Shown here piece after piece: positions 1-9,150 of a DNA stretch of 64,000 nucleotides (position 1 is its first letter; each line of letters opens with the position of its first letter). Location: contig CAUJEN010000192.1 in the NCBI GenBank assembly GCA_963169765.1, forward strand, positions 186,001-250,000, given 5' to 3'. This DNA comes from QWHO01 sp021404945. GTDB lineage: Bacteria > Vulcanimicrobiota > Xenobia > Xenobiales > QWHO01. Made by a program: the position numbers and the translations under genes. The notes beneath the pieces are model-generated. The model did no database searches and was not told the DNA's origin. It saw only the letters and a list, made by a program, of their open reading frames with translations.

Positions 1-1762
1 GGCCTGGTGCTCCGGCCTCGCCCTGCTGGCCGTAGAGCATCTTGGATACCTCGTAGATCGCGTTGGTCAACTCCTCCAGGCCGGATTTGACCTGGGCCTG
101 ATCGATGCTGGAAGCCTCCACGGCGTTCTTGAGCTTCTCGCGGGCGGATTCTACCCTGGCTCGCAGCTCGGGCGTCACCTTGTCACCGGCGTCCTTGAGG
201 GTTTTCTCCGAGCTGTAGATGAGGCTGTCAGCCTGGTTCTTCAGCTCGATCTCTTCGCGCCGCCGTTTGTCATCCTGAGCGTTGGTGTCGGCCTCGCGCA
301 CCATGCGCTCCACGTCATCTTTGGAGAGGTTGGTGCTGGCTGTGATGGTGATTTTCTGCGACTTGCCCGTGGCCTTGTCCTTGGCGGTCACGTTCAGGAT
401 GCCGTTGGAGTCGATGTCGAAGGTCACCTCGACCTGGGGCACTCCGCGTGGGGCAGGGGGAATGTCGGTGAGCTTGAAGGTGCCCAGCGACTTATTGTCC
501 CGGGCCAACTCGCGCTCACCCTGGAGCACGTTCACCTCGACGCTGGTCTGCATGTCGGCGGCGGTTGTGAAGGTCTCGGCCTTGGAGGTCGGGATGGCGG
601 TATTTCGCGGGATCAGCTTGGTCATCACGCCGCCCAGCGTCTCGATGCCGAGGGTGAGCGGGGTGACGTCGACCAGCACCACGTCCTTGACCTCACCCGA
701 AAGCACGGCGCCCTGCACGGCAGCACCCAGGGCCACGCACTCGTCGGGGTTGATGTCCTTGGAAGGCTCCTTGCCGAAGCGGCGCTTGACGAACTCGGTG
801 ATCATGGGCATGCGGGTGGATCCGCCCACCAGCAGCACACGGTCGATGGCCGCGATCTCGATCTTGGCGTCATCCAGGGCGCGCTTACAGGGAGCGGCGC
901 AGCGGTCGAGCAGATCGTGGGTCAGCTCCTCGAACTTGGAGCGGCTGAGCGTCACGTCCAGGTGCTTGGGTCCGGAGGCGTCGGCGGTGATGAAGGGCAA
1001 ATTGATGTTGGTTTGAGAGACCTGGCTGAGCTCGATCTTGGCCTTCTCGGCCGCGTCGCGCAGCCGCTGGGCGGCCATCTTGTCGGCCAACAGGTCGATG
1101 CCATTCTCCTTCTGGAACTGCTCGGCCACGTATTCCATGACCCGCTGGTCCCAGTCGTCGCCGCCCAGGTGGGTATCGCCGGCGGTGGCTTTGACTTCAA
1201 AGACGCCTTCTGAGATCTCCAGCACGGAGACATCGAAGGTGCCGCCGCCCAGGTCGAACACAACCACGGTCAGCGATTCGTTCTGCTTGTCCAGACCGTA
1301 GGCCAGGGCGGCCGCAGTGGGCTCGTTGATGATGCGCAGAACGTCCAGTCCGGCGATGGTGCCGGCGTTCTTGGTGGCCTGGCGTTGAGAGTCATTGAAG
1401 TAGGCGGGAACCGTGATGACCGCTTGCTTGACCTGCTCACCCAGATACTGCTCGGCGTCGTGCTTGAGCTTCTGCAGGATCATGGCCGAGATTTCCTCGG
1501 GTGAATATTTCTTCTCGTCGACCTCGACGCGGAAGTCTGTGCCCATGTGGCGTTTGATCGATCGAATGGTGCGGTCGGGGTTGCTGACCGCCTGGCGCTT
1601 GGCCAACTCGCCTACCAGGCGCTCACCGGACTTGCTGAATCCCACCACCGAGGGCGTCGTACGGCTTCCCTCGGCGTTGGCGATGACGGTGGGCTTGCCA
1701 CCCTCCATGATTGCCACCACCGAGTTGGTGGTGCCCAGGTCGATTCCTACCACTTTTGCCAT
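1..1762 (-). CDS. dnaK: Molecular chaperone DnaK (Hsp70), 3' end cut by window
   Basis: ATP-dependent chaperone that folds and refolds cytosolic proteins with DnaJ and GrpE. Reading from the ATG at 1762, the N-terminus MAKVVGIDLGTTNSVVA is the Hsp70 phosphate-1 motif. It is followed by the ATPase-domain motifs VFDLGGGTFDVSVLE and VLLVGGSTRMPMI, and then the substrate-binding domain (VTPLTLGIETLGG, NVLQGERELARDNKSLG, VTFDIDSNGILNVTAKDK). About 587 residues are present; the C-terminal lid runs off the window at position 1. A GGAGG ribosome-binding site lies about 10 bases before the start, inside the last codons of grpE, and only 4 bases separate the two genes, so they form an operon. No CIRCE-type inverted repeat was seen upstream. 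Confidence 0.98.
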   Translation of the reverse strand, partial: MAKVVGIDLGTTNSVVAIMEGGKPTVIANAEGSRTTPSVVGFSKSGERLVGELAKRQAVSNPDRTIRSIKRHMGTDFRVEVDEKKYSPEEISAMILQKLKHDAEQYLGEQVKQAVITVPAYFNDSQRQATKNAGTIAGLDVLRIINEPTAAALAYGLDKQNESLTVVVFDLGGGTFDVSVLEISEGVFEVKATAGDTHLGGDDWDQRVMEYVAEQFQKENGIDLLADKMAAQRLRDAAEKAKIELSQVSQTNINLPFITADASGPKHLDVTLSRSKFEELTHDLLDRCAAPCKRALDDAKIEIAAIDRVLLVGGSTRMPMITEFVKRRFGKEPSKDINPDECVALGAAVQGAVLSGEVKDVVLVDVTPLTLGIETLGGVMTKLIPRNTAIPTSKAETFTTAADMQTSVEVNVLQGERELARDNKSLGTFKLTDIPPAPRGVPQVEVTFDIDSNGILNVTAKDKATGKSQKITITASTNLSKDDVERMVREADTNAQDDKRRREEIELKNQADSLIYSSEKTLKDAGDKVTPELRARVESAREKLKNAVEASSIDQAQVKSGLEELTNAIYEVSKMLYGQQGEAGAPG

Positions 1763-1766
1763 TGGG

Positions 1767-2336
1767 TCAAGCCTCCGTTGTCGCTTGGGGTTGGATGTTG
1801 CTGGCCACCTTGACCAGGCTCGGCCGCAGCACGCGGTCTGCCATGCGATATCCGCGTTGTAGCTCGGCCACGATGGCCTGATCGGGCACGTCGTCGCGCT
1901 CTTCGAGCATCATTGCCTCATGCAGGTTGGGGTCAAACAGCACGCCTTCGGTCTGAATAGGCTCCACACCGTGATTTTGCAGGAGCTTGTGATACTCGCG
2001 GGTCACCATCTCCATGCCCTGGGTCAGGCTCTCGATGGAGGGACTGGCCTGGGCGGCAGCCAGACCGCGCTCGAAGCTGTCCAGAATGGTGAGGAGCTGG
2101 CGGAAGAGGTCTTCCTTGAGGTGCTGCAGACGACGCTTTTGCTCTTCCTCCTGGCGGCGACGGAAATTCTCAAAGTCCGCTGCCACGCGCCGCACTTGCT
2201 CTTTGAGCTCTGCGATCTCGCCATCACGGGTGCGCAGCAACTCGGACAACTCGGCCACTCCCGAGTTGGAATCGGCTTCCTCGACGGTTTCGGGTTCTTC
2301 GAGCTGGACTTCATCCTGACTCAAGTCCGCTGGCAC
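1767..2336 (-). CDS. grpE: Nucleotide exchange factor GrpE
   Basis: GrpE releases ADP from DnaK; its position directly before dnaK supports the call. The 189-residue product has the usual plan: an acidic N-terminus, a long coiled coil (about residues 30-90, with VRRVAADFENFRRRQEEE, the typical GrpE helix motif) and a C-terminal beta domain containing GVEPI, FDPNLHEAMM and GYRMADRVLRPSLVKV. The annotated start is a GTG at 2336 preceded by an A-rich stretch rather than a strong ribosome-binding site, so the exact N-terminus is less certain than the identity. Confidence 0.95.
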   Translation of the reverse strand: MPADLSQDEVQLEEPETVEEADSNSGVAELSELLRTRDGEIAELKEQVRRVAADFENFRRRQEEEQKRRLQHLKEDLFRQLLTILDSFERGLAAAQASPSIESLTQGMEMVTREYHKLLQNHGVEPIQTEGVLFDPNLHEAMMLEERDDVPDQAIVAELQRGYRMADRVLRPSLVKVASNIQPQATTEA

Positions 2337-2530
2337 CTCGTTTTTTCTTCTGCTGTTGAGCGTCAGATGATGAAAGTCTTGCCTGTTTTTCAGGGATGCT
2401 TCCTACCAGTTGGTTGGCGAGCGTCCCTGCAAAATCTTCCTCAATTACACTCGAAAATGGCGTAGCACGGCCATCTGGTAGCTTAGCGGCAGGTGCGTGT
2501 GAGTTGAGTTTGCGAACTGTTAGAAAACTG

Positions 2531-3277
2531 TTAGAGCTTGCGCCACCTGCAGAGGGTATAGCATGCCAGGAGCCTTGGGAGGATGCGGTTCAGTAGAGAT
2601 TCAAGCCGCATGGCGGGGCCCGCATAGTACTTCTTGAGGCCCACGGGTAGCCGTAAAACCATGGAGTTCAGCACCACGATGTAGGCCACGTTGCCCACGT
2701 AATTCTCGATTTCGAAAGTGAACCGTTGCTGGTTGGCCCTCTTGAGCAGCCCAACGTCGATGGCGGCCTCGTTCTCCTCGAAGAGTGGGTCGAAGCGGTA
2801 CCAGAGCTGGCGTAAGACGTCCGGCAGAGAGCCGGTGTGAGGCTCGGTGAAGCAGAAATAGCCCCCCGGCCGCAGCAAACGATGCACTTCGTCAATGGCC
2901 GTGAGCACGTTGGGGTGCAGGTGGTGCAACCCGCCGACAACTGCGACGAGGTCAAAACTGGCATCGGGAAGGCCGCTCTCGAGCATGGAGCCGCATACTG
3001 CCTGGCAGCCGGGTAGTTTTTTTTGATACATCGCGATTTGAGTAGGAGAAATGTCCAGTCCCGTGACCCGAGCGCCGCTTCGTTGAAGGTAGTCAGAGAG
3101 CGAGCCGCTGCCGCTCATTGCATCCAGAGCCCGCATGCCGGTCAGGCTCAGTCCTGCGAAAAGAGGCGCGTGCAGGAATCGGTCGCGATACTCGCGGCTG
3201 GTAGGGTCGGAGTAATGCACTTCATAGGCTGCGCCGATTTCTTCGTAGTGTGTCCTCTGGGCTGCTTCGTGGCTCAC
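2531..3277 (-). CDS. Class I SAM-dependent methyltransferase
   Basis: Probable small-molecule or lipid methyltransferase of the Methyltransf_11 type, 248 residues. Motif I is ALDAMSGSGSLSDYL (about residues 50-64), motif II is TGLDISPTQI, and the post-motif region FDLVAVVGGLHHLHPN and LLRPGGYFCFTEP match ubiquinone/menaquinone-type and polyketide-type methyltransferases. The substrate cannot be read from sequence. The C-terminal 70 residues are basic and hydrophobic and could lie against the membrane. The start is a GTG at 3277 without a strong ribosome-binding site, just beyond the terminator of the upstream minus-strand gene, so it is probably transcribed on its own. Confidence 0.85.
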   Translation of the reverse strand: MSHEAAQRTHYEEIGAAYEVHYSDPTSREYRDRFLHAPLFAGLSLTGMRALDAMSGSGSLSDYLQRSGARVTGLDISPTQIAMYQKKLPGCQAVCGSMLESGLPDASFDLVAVVGGLHHLHPNVLTAIDEVHRLLRPGGYFCFTEPHTGSLPDVLRQLWYRFDPLFEENEAAIDVGLLKRANQQRFTFEIENYVGNVAYIVVLNSMVLRLPVGLKKYYAGPAMRLESLLNRILPRLLACYTLCRWRKL

Positions 3278-3300
3278 TCTCAGGGCTTCGCAGAGTAAAT

Positions 3301-3330
3301 GAAAAACCCTCGGTCCAAAGACCGAGGGTC
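3301..3330 (-). terminator. Rho-independent terminator for the metallopeptidase gene
   Basis: ACCCTCGGTC (3306-3315) and GACCGAGGGT (3320-3329) form a perfect 10-bp stem with a 4-base loop. Read on the minus strand it is followed by TTTTTC. It lies about 170 bases after the stop of the minus-strand gene ending at 3501. Confidence 0.85.
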
Positions 3331-3500
3331 AGGTGGCAGGAAGGCCCCTCTGGGAGCTGGGGCATACCACCCTCCCCGCCGAATCCATCCGGGCCTGCTC
3401 TTGTTCAGCCTCGCAGGCCTTCGGGTGGCCGGTTGCTCCCGGGCTCAACCTCGATGTCTGCATGCTAACGCGGAGCGAGGTGAAAGAAGTTTCAGCGGTG

Positions 3501-4985
3501 TTAACGAGTAGACAGAATTTTGACCCGCTCGATCACCATCTGGCCGTTCTCCCAGCGCACCACTCCGGTGTAGGGCCGTCCGTGGGGGTCAAAGAGGTCC
3601 TTCTCGCTGATCGGCTTGCCGGGGTCGGTGTAGAGGATGCGCCCGGCCGCGATCAAGTGCTTGAGACTTTCCTTCACTCGATCGACGCTCTCGGCTTCCT
3701 GAATGATGGACGCGCTCTTGTCCACCAGGTTGTCCACCATTGCCCCATCGAACTGCCGGAACTCGAGCCCCTGAAGCAGGACACGCTGGGGACGGATGCT
3801 CTCTTCTTCGCTCTGGTAGATGCGGGCATCTGCCAGAGCAAAGGATGGCGTCTCGCCGTCCTCTCGTCCGTTCAGGATCCGGCGGTCGCTGAAAACCCGG
3901 GTGATCAGCTCGGACCGGGCACCGTTGTTGTATTGACGGTCGGCCGCCACCAGGGCCCGGGCCATGTCTCGATAGGTATGGTCGCCTCGAGGAGCGGTCT
4001 TCATCAGGCCACCGTAAAGCTTGAGGGCTTCGGTGGAGGCCGCCCGGATGGCCTGGAAAGGCTCCATCCCCTGCTCGCGGTTGGAGTTGACCATTCCCTT
4101 GAGGACATCATAGAACGACCCGGTCCAGAGCCGAGAGTAGCTGTGCACAGCCCTTCCGAGCTGGTCCGGACCACCCTTATCGGGTAACGTGCTTGGGTCT
4201 TGCCAGACAAAATTATTGATGGCCGTGCGGGTGTAATTGCCGCCGGTCACGTTCCTGCCAGTGCTGTTGTTGATGGCCGTGCCCAGCTCTTCACCCAGGT
4301 GGGAGGCCAGGTTGGGAATAGAAAGGTCGCCGCCCGTCTGCTCCACCACCCGCTGCAGGCAGCGGTCGTCTTGCAGGCAGACCAGCATGGCCAGCACGTC
4401 GCCGAACGACTCGTGGAAGCCGCCCGGGTCGGGTGACCAGGCTCCCAGGTAGCCGGGACGCAGGCCATCGAGGATGGCGTGTCCGGCTTCGTGGGCCGCG
4501 ACTTCGCCCGAGCCGCCCGAGTAGACCACCTGGCGTGTGATCGGATCGGTCTCATGGAAAAAGTTCAGGCTCTTTCCCTGGCGACTGTAGAAGGCGTTCA
4601 GGTCGCGGCCCGCGTCCGCGTTGATGCGCAACTGGGTGCCATTGAAGGCCCAGCGGATGGGCTCGCCCAGAGCCTCTTCGAAGATCTTGATGGCTCTGGC
4701 CACGCTCGAAAATGCCAGGGCACCCACAAAGCCCTGCTCCCCGGGGGCGAAGACATACTTGCCGTCCCTGGCGGGATTGGCGCCGTTGAGCCTGGCCTTC
4801 TCCACCGTGGGCCCGGCCCCCACCCCGCCGATGATCGTGGTGCCCGCGTCCAGAACGCTGCGATCCTGCGGGTTATAGCTGAACTCGACCTCACCGGAGG
4901 GCGGCTGCGGAGCCGGTGGGTCGGGCTTGGGCCAGGACCAGGACTTGCAGGGGGTCTGGCTGGTGGAGCAGGCGGTGGTGGTCAC
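3501..4985 (-). CDS. Thermolysin/fungalysin-like zinc metallopeptidase (gluzincin)
   Basis: 494-residue protein with a HEAGH zinc motif (His165, Glu166, His169) and a downstream Glu192 in GGFHESFGDVLAML, which matches the third ligand of M4/M36-type gluzincins. The N-terminal 30 residues are Cys/Trp/Pro-rich and show no signal peptide, although peptidases of these families are normally secreted and made with a propeptide. Residues 85-155 (IFEEALGEP, FYSRQGKSLNFFHE) resemble the region before the HExxH helix in M36-like enzymes. The start is a GTG at 4985 with a good AGGAGGT ribosome-binding site. A terminator follows at 3301-3330. Substrate unknown. Confidence 0.8.
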   Translation of the reverse strand: MTTTACSTSQTPCKSWSWPKPDPPAPQPPSGEVEFSYNPQDRSVLDAGTTIIGGVGAGPTVEKARLNGANPARDGKYVFAPGEQGFVGALAFSSVARAIKIFEEALGEPIRWAFNGTQLRINADAGRDLNAFYSRQGKSLNFFHETDPITRQVVYSGGSGEVAAHEAGHAILDGLRPGYLGAWSPDPGGFHESFGDVLAMLVCLQDDRCLQRVVEQTGGDLSIPNLASHLGEELGTAINNSTGRNVTGGNYTRTAINNFVWQDPSTLPDKGGPDQLGRAVHSYSRLWTGSFYDVLKGMVNSNREQGMEPFQAIRAASTEALKLYGGLMKTAPRGDHTYRDMARALVAADRQYNNGARSELITRVFSDRRILNGREDGETPSFALADARIYQSEEESIRPQRVLLQGLEFRQFDGAMVDNLVDKSASIIQEAESVDRVKESLKHLIAAGRILYTDPGKPISEKDLFDPHGRPYTGVVRWENGQMVIERVKILSTR

Positions 4986-5060
4986 GACTACCTCCTGGAA
5001 GTGCTGGGGCGTCCAGGGAGCATCATGACCGGAGCGCTGTGACCGACGGGTGAACTCAGG

Positions 5061-6431
5061 ATGAACTTTTCGTTCGAAGGAGTACCCCCGAGGCTTGTGA
5101 AATTTTACTTCCCAGGTTCAGGTGGCTGCCAGCCGGTTGGCCAGGATAGCTCGGAAAAGCTCGTTGCGCGGCTCCTCACCAGAGGCTACTATTCTAGAGG
5201 CTCGGCCGAACAGGCCGAGCCCCTTTGTCGGAGAGGAGGGAGTCCATTCAGTAAGTCCGTTCGTGATCTACTGATCGGTGGTGCGTTTGTATTGTTGATG
5301 CTGGGCGCTTTTGCTGGCAGCCTGGCCTACCTCGAGCGACGGGCTGAGCGCACCGACTCACTCCCTATTCTCCACTACGAGCAGCCCGTCTGGTCGGAGG
5401 ACGAGTCGCGGCTGGCTTACTTCCGGCTTTTGATGCCTCCTGGGGGGGGCGCCTATACCTGTCGTCAGCTCTGGTGGGCGGACCGGATCGGCAGCGAGCG
5501 TCGGCTGGTGGCCGAATTCCCTCCCGGCGACCTGCGCATCGCCGCCTGGATCGAGAATGATAGCAGCATCTTGCTGCAACCTCCCCAGCAACCCGGCCTG
5601 CCCCCGGTTCTCATTCAGGTGGCTGCCGACGGCAGCTTCCGTCGCACGGTACGGTTCGAGCAGGCTGATTTGAAGCTGATCGGCGTGCGGGGGGGCGAGG
5701 TTTTCTTTCAGCGCAGCCTGAAAGGTGCGGTGACGTTGCTCTCATGGTCCCCGGGCGAGAGGATCTTCCGCCCCGTGGCCCGCTTCCCCTCGACCAGCGC
5801 CGAGCAGCTCACCCTGGAGGAAGTCTCGCCTTCCCCCGATGGCAGCAAGCTGGCCGTGGTGGTGGCCAGTGGCTCGACCCGGGGCGTCTGGCTTTACGAC
5901 CTCGCCAGCCGCACCCTGCGCTACAGCTTTATCTCCACTGAAGGCAGGTCCCTGCGCACCACCTGGTCATCGGATTCGCGCGGCTTGGCCGCGGCTGCCG
6001 AGTTGGGCACGCGCTGTGAGCTTTACATGCTGACCGACGTCGAGGAAGGGCAGTTTACCCGGCTGTCCACCCCCTCCACCAGCGCTTGCCTCCCTTTCTG
6101 GCCGCGTGACTCAGATCGGCTCTTGCTGCTTCAAAACAACACCGTGCTGGCCTTCCATCCCTTCAGCCTGGTGGCCGAGCGCATTCTCGATCGGGTGCGC
6201 GCGGGCCGGCTGGTGCAGGACCTTGCGCTTTCCTCGCGGGGCAACTGGGCGGCTTATCATTCCCGGCAGGGAGGGGACGATGATATCTACATCGTCAGCT
6301 TGAAAACCAGTCAGAGTCGGATCCTTCTTCCCCCTGGCATCCGTCGGGAGTTGCAGCAAACCCTGCTTTACCAGATCGGATCGGGAACCCAGTACGCCGT
6401 CAATCATTGGACTGGAGGCGGCGAGCAGTAA
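5061..6431 (+). CDS. Membrane-anchored TolB-like beta-propeller protein
   Basis: 456-residue reading frame with one membrane segment (about residues 70-90, DLLIGGAFVLLMLGAFAGSL) followed by a periplasmic or extracellular domain. Repeated PD40/WD40-like motifs such as PVWSEDESRLAYF, VSPSPDGSKLAVVV and TTWSSDSRGLAAAAE are typical of TolB-type propellers. Function is unknown; such domains usually bind proteins or sugars. The 60 or so residues before the membrane segment do not look protein-like, and the true start may be internal, although no strong ribosome-binding site with a canonical start codon is visible there. Its stop overlaps the next start (TAATG), so it is co-transcribed with the HAD gene. 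Confidence 0.75.
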   Translation: MNFSFEGVPPRLVKFYFPGSGGCQPVGQDSSEKLVARLLTRGYYSRGSAEQAEPLCRRGGSPFSKSVRDLLIGGAFVLLMLGAFAGSLAYLERRAERTDSLPILHYEQPVWSEDESRLAYFRLLMPPGGGAYTCRQLWWADRIGSERRLVAEFPPGDLRIAAWIENDSSILLQPPQQPGLPPVLIQVAADGSFRRTVRFEQADLKLIGVRGGEVFFQRSLKGAVTLLSWSPGERIFRPVARFPSTSAEQLTLEEVSPSPDGSKLAVVVASGSTRGVWLYDLASRTLRYSFISTEGRSLRTTWSSDSRGLAAAAELGTRCELYMLTDVEEGQFTRLSTPSTSACLPFWPRDSDRLLLLQNNTVLAFHPFSLVAERILDRVRAGRLVQDLALSSRGNWAAYHSRQGGDDDIYIVSLKTSQSRILLPPGIRRELQQTLLYQIGSGTQYAVNHWTGGGEQ

Positions 6432-7036
6432 TGATCAAAGCGCTGTTCTTTGATGTGGGCAACGTGCTCTTGACCAACGGATGGGATCGAGCCGGTCGAA
6501 AGAAGGCCTGCCAGCAGTTTCAACTCGATGGCGAGGAGGTCGACGAGCGCCATCGCATGACCTTCGACACTTACGAGGAGGGAAAGCTCAGCCTGGATGA
6601 ATATCTCGCCCGCACGGTTTTCTACGAGCCGCGAGACTTTACACCGGCTGATTTCAAGCAGTTCATGCTGGATCAGTCCAGGCCATTCCCCGAGATGCTC
6701 GAGCTCCTGCGTCGCCTCCGGCAGACCTTTGGACTGAGGGTCACGGTGGTCTCCAATGAAGGTCGCGAGCTGACCCTGCACCGCGTGCAGACATTTCGCC
6801 TGGGCGAGCTGGTGGATACCTTCGTGTCGTCTTGCTTCGTGGGAATGCGCAAGCCAGACCCGGCCATCTGGAGGCTGGCCCTGGACATCTCCCAGGTGGC
6901 CCCCGAGGAAGTCATCTACGTGGACGACCGGTCGCTCTTCATCGAGGTGGCCGGTGGGCTGGGGATTCGTGGGGTGCACCACACGGGCTACGAAACCACC
7001 CGCGCGCGGCTGGCTGAGCTGGGGCTATCCGTCTAG
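6431..7036 (+). CDS. HAD-superfamily hydrolase (subfamily IA)
   Basis: 201-residue phosphatase-like protein. Motif I is FFDVGNVLL (nucleophile Asp8; the second Asp of the usual DxD is Gly, as in YihX-like sugar phosphatases), motif II VVSNEG, motif III GMRKPDPAIW (Lys), and motif IV VIYVDDRSLFI (Asp-Asp). It probably dephosphorylates a small metabolite. The ATG at 6431 overlaps the stop of the preceding gene and has GGAGG upstream. An earlier in-frame ATG at 6407 lies inside that gene and lacks support. A three-hairpin repeat begins immediately after the stop. Confidence 0.85.
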   Translation: MIKALFFDVGNVLLTNGWDRAGRKKACQQFQLDGEEVDERHRMTFDTYEEGKLSLDEYLARTVFYEPRDFTPADFKQFMLDQSRPFPEMLELLRRLRQTFGLRVTVVSNEGRELTLHRVQTFRLGELVDTFVSSCFVGMRKPDPAIWRLALDISQVAPEEVIYVDDRSLFIEVAGGLGIRGVHHTGYETTRARLAELGLSV

Positions 7037-7150
7037 AGCTTCTAAAGTGCAAGGCCTTTGGTCTTGCACTTTACAACGCGCTGGAACGCAGTTCCGGCGC
7101 GTTCGTCAGATTGGGCTAATGTGCAAAACCAAAGTGCGAGCACATTAGCT
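7037..7150 (+). repeat. Three-hairpin 3'-end repeat, copy 1 (complete)
   Basis: Hairpin 1: AAAGTGCAAG (7044-7053) pairs with CTTGCACTTT (7063-7072), extendable to 13 bp. Hairpin 2: AACGCGC and GGAAC pair with GTTCC and GCGCGTT (7075-7103) around a GCA loop. Hairpin 3: GCTAATGTGC (7115-7124) pairs with GCACATTAGC (7140-7149). The element fills the space between two convergent genes, and hairpin 3 contains the stop codon of the minus-strand hydrolase. Nearly identical to the inverted copy at 24807-24912. Confidence 0.85.
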
Positions 7151-8041
7151 CTTCAGGTGCAGCTTCAGGAACTCCAGCATGTCTCGCCAGGCCAGCTCCG
7201 TCTCGGTGCGCTCCTCGGGCTCGACGCCGCTCTTGAGGAAAGGCGCGTAGACCAGAAAGCCGTGCAGGCAGTTGGGATAGATCTTCATGGTCACCTTCTT
7301 GCCGTGCTTCTCCATCTCCGCCTTCATTTTGCGGGCCTGGTCGGGTGGCACGATGTCGTCCTTGGCGCCCTGCAAAATCAGGACCGGCGCCTTCAGGCGG
7401 GGGACCCTTGTCAGGGCCTGGCGGGCGGCGAAGTTCTGGGGCTTGTCCTGGGGGCCGTCTCCGTAGGTCTTGCGGGTCAGTGCGTCCCCACCCAGCTTGC
7501 CGGCCTTCTTGAGGTAGTCATACCAGCTGTAGATGTCCATCACCCCGTAGGCCTCCACCACCGCGTCCACGCTGGGATGGTCGGCCGCCGCCAGCACGCT
7601 GATGAGGGCCCCGTGGGAGGCGCCAACGAAGGCCATTCGATCAGCCTCGATACCCTTCACCTGGGCCAGCAGCGGCACCACGTTGAGGACATCCTGCACC
7701 TCGCCGGCGGCGATCTCGATCGCGCCCTGCGAGCCGTCTTCGCCCCGATACGAGGGTGAGAAGACGGCGTAGCCGGCTTTGGCCAGGCGGGCGCTGGCCA
7801 GCTTGTGCTCACGGGAGATGCCCGAAGTGCCGTCGTGATTGAAGATGACCAGCGGCAGCGGCGCTTTGGAGGCGGGCAAGAACAGCAGTCCGCGCACTTT
7901 GAGGCCGCCGCTGGGGTAGACCCACTGGTAGACCGGTACTCCCCCGATGGGCTTGAGCTGCTTCTGGAAGACCCCTCTGGGCTGAGACCAGGCGGGCAGG
8001 GCCAGGGTCAGGGCCAGGCAGAGAGCGAGGAAGATACGCAT
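7145..8041 (-). CDS. Secreted dienelactone-hydrolase/DPP-like alpha/beta hydrolase
   Basis: 299-residue serine hydrolase. The ATG at 8041 is preferred because it places a clean signal peptide (MRIFLALCLALTLALPAWSQ) at the N-terminus; a longer frame to 8089 would bury it. The catalytic triad is Ser142 in VGASHG, Asp in QGAKDDIVP, and His in CLHGF near the C-terminus, with FNHDGTSG as a likely oxyanion region. It probably acts outside the cytoplasm on esters or peptides. The stop codon lies within hairpin 3 of the repeat at 7037-7150. Confidence 0.85.
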   Translation of the reverse strand: MRIFLALCLALTLALPAWSQPRGVFQKQLKPIGGVPVYQWVYPSGGLKVRGLLFLPASKAPLPLVIFNHDGTSGISREHKLASARLAKAGYAVFSPSYRGEDGSQGAIEIAAGEVQDVLNVVPLLAQVKGIEADRMAFVGASHGALISVLAAADHPSVDAVVEAYGVMDIYSWYDYLKKAGKLGGDALTRKTYGDGPQDKPQNFAARQALTRVPRLKAPVLILQGAKDDIVPPDQARKMKAEMEKHGKKVTMKIYPNCLHGFLVYAPFLKSGVEPEERTETELAWRDMLEFLKLHLKS

Positions 8042-8131
8042 CACAGGCCCTTCTCGCCGGAGGACATCCAGCCCTGGCGGGGAATGCAAGCTCGCTTACC
8101 GCCCCCCAAACTTTTCCGAGGAGTCTTAGCC

Positions 8132-9094
8132 ATGAGCGAACACAACGTCATCATCGCCGGATCGGGCTGCGCCGGCCACACCGCAGCCATTTACGCGGCT
8201 CGCGCCGACCTCGCTCCGCTGGTGTTCGAGGGAGATGAGCCGGGCGGGCAGCTCTCGCTCACCTCCGAGGTGGAGAATTTCCCCGGATTTCCGGACGGGG
8301 TAGGCGGCTTCGAGCTGATCGAGCGCATGAAGAAGCAGGCCCAGAAGTTTGGCGCGACCTACCAGTACGGTCGCATTCGCGAGGTCCAGAAAGAGGGCTC
8401 CCATTTCACCGTCTCCATGGAGGACGGCCAGGTGCTCAAGACCCGCACCCTGATCGTGGCCACCGGGGCCCGGGCCCGAAAGCTCGAGGTGCCGGGCGAG
8501 GCCGAGCTCTTCGGTCAGGGCGTGTCCAGCTGCGCTACTTGCGACGGCGCCTTCTACCGCGAGCGGGAGGTGGTGGTGGTGGGCGGCGGCGACTCAGCCA
8601 TGGAGGAGGCGCTCTTTTTGACACGCTTTGCCAGCAAGGTCACCATCATCCACCGCCGCGACGCGCTCCGGGCCAGCAAGATCATGCAGGATCGGGCCCT
8701 CAAACACCCTAAGATCGTTTTTCTTTGGAACAGCTGGGTGTCCGAGGTCAAGGGCACCCCCGAGGAAGGCGTGACTGGCGTCATGATTTCAAGCAAGGAC
8801 AAACCGCCCGAGCTCTTCAAGACCGATGGTCTGTTCCTGGGTATCGGCCATGTGCCCAACTCCGACTTCGTCAAGGACCTGGTAGATCGGGACGAGGACG
8901 GCTACATCCGCACCATCCCGGGCCACACCCCCACCGAGATCGTCAAGACCCGAACCCCGGGGCTGTTTGCCTGCGGTGATGTGGTCGATCGGCGCTTCCG
9001 ACAGGCCATTTCTGCCGCCGGAATGGGCTGTATGGCGGCCATGGAGGCTGAGGAGCTCCTGGCCAGCCACGCTCCTGCCAGCGTGGGGACCTGA
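8132..9094 (+). CDS. trxB: Thioredoxin-disulfide reductase
   Basis: FAD/NADPH enzyme that reduces thioredoxin, 320 residues, the usual size for low-molecular-weight TrxR. The FAD motif is IIAGSGCAGHTAAIYAARA, the redox pair Cys134/Cys137 sits in SSCATCDGAFY, the NADPH-binding motif is VVVVGGGDSAMEEALFL with HRRD, and the C-terminal FAD motif is TPGLFACGDVVDRRFRQ. The usual Pro of GxGPAG is Cys here. The ATG at 8132 has a GAGGAG ribosome-binding site. The gene stands alone between convergent and divergent neighbours. Confidence 0.95.
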   Translation: MSEHNVIIAGSGCAGHTAAIYAARADLAPLVFEGDEPGGQLSLTSEVENFPGFPDGVGGFELIERMKKQAQKFGATYQYGRIREVQKEGSHFTVSMEDGQVLKTRTLIVATGARARKLEVPGEAELFGQGVSSCATCDGAFYREREVVVVGGGDSAMEEALFLTRFASKVTIIHRRDALRASKIMQDRALKHPKIVFLWNSWVSEVKGTPEEGVTGVMISSKDKPPELFKTDGLFLGIGHVPNSDFVKDLVDRDEDGYIRTIPGHTPTEIVKTRTPGLFACGDVVDRRFRQAISAAGMGCMAAMEAEELLASHAPASVGT

Positions 9095-9150
9095 GGGGCC
9101 CCCGAGAGCTCCTCCGGCACAACAGGGGCATTCTGGCTGGACCTCCCAGG

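Noticed and set aside
2337..2530. CIRCE/HrcA operator upstream of grpE-dnaK
   Set aside because: No TTAGCACTC-N9-GAGTGCTAA-like inverted repeat is present; regulation of this operon could not be assigned.
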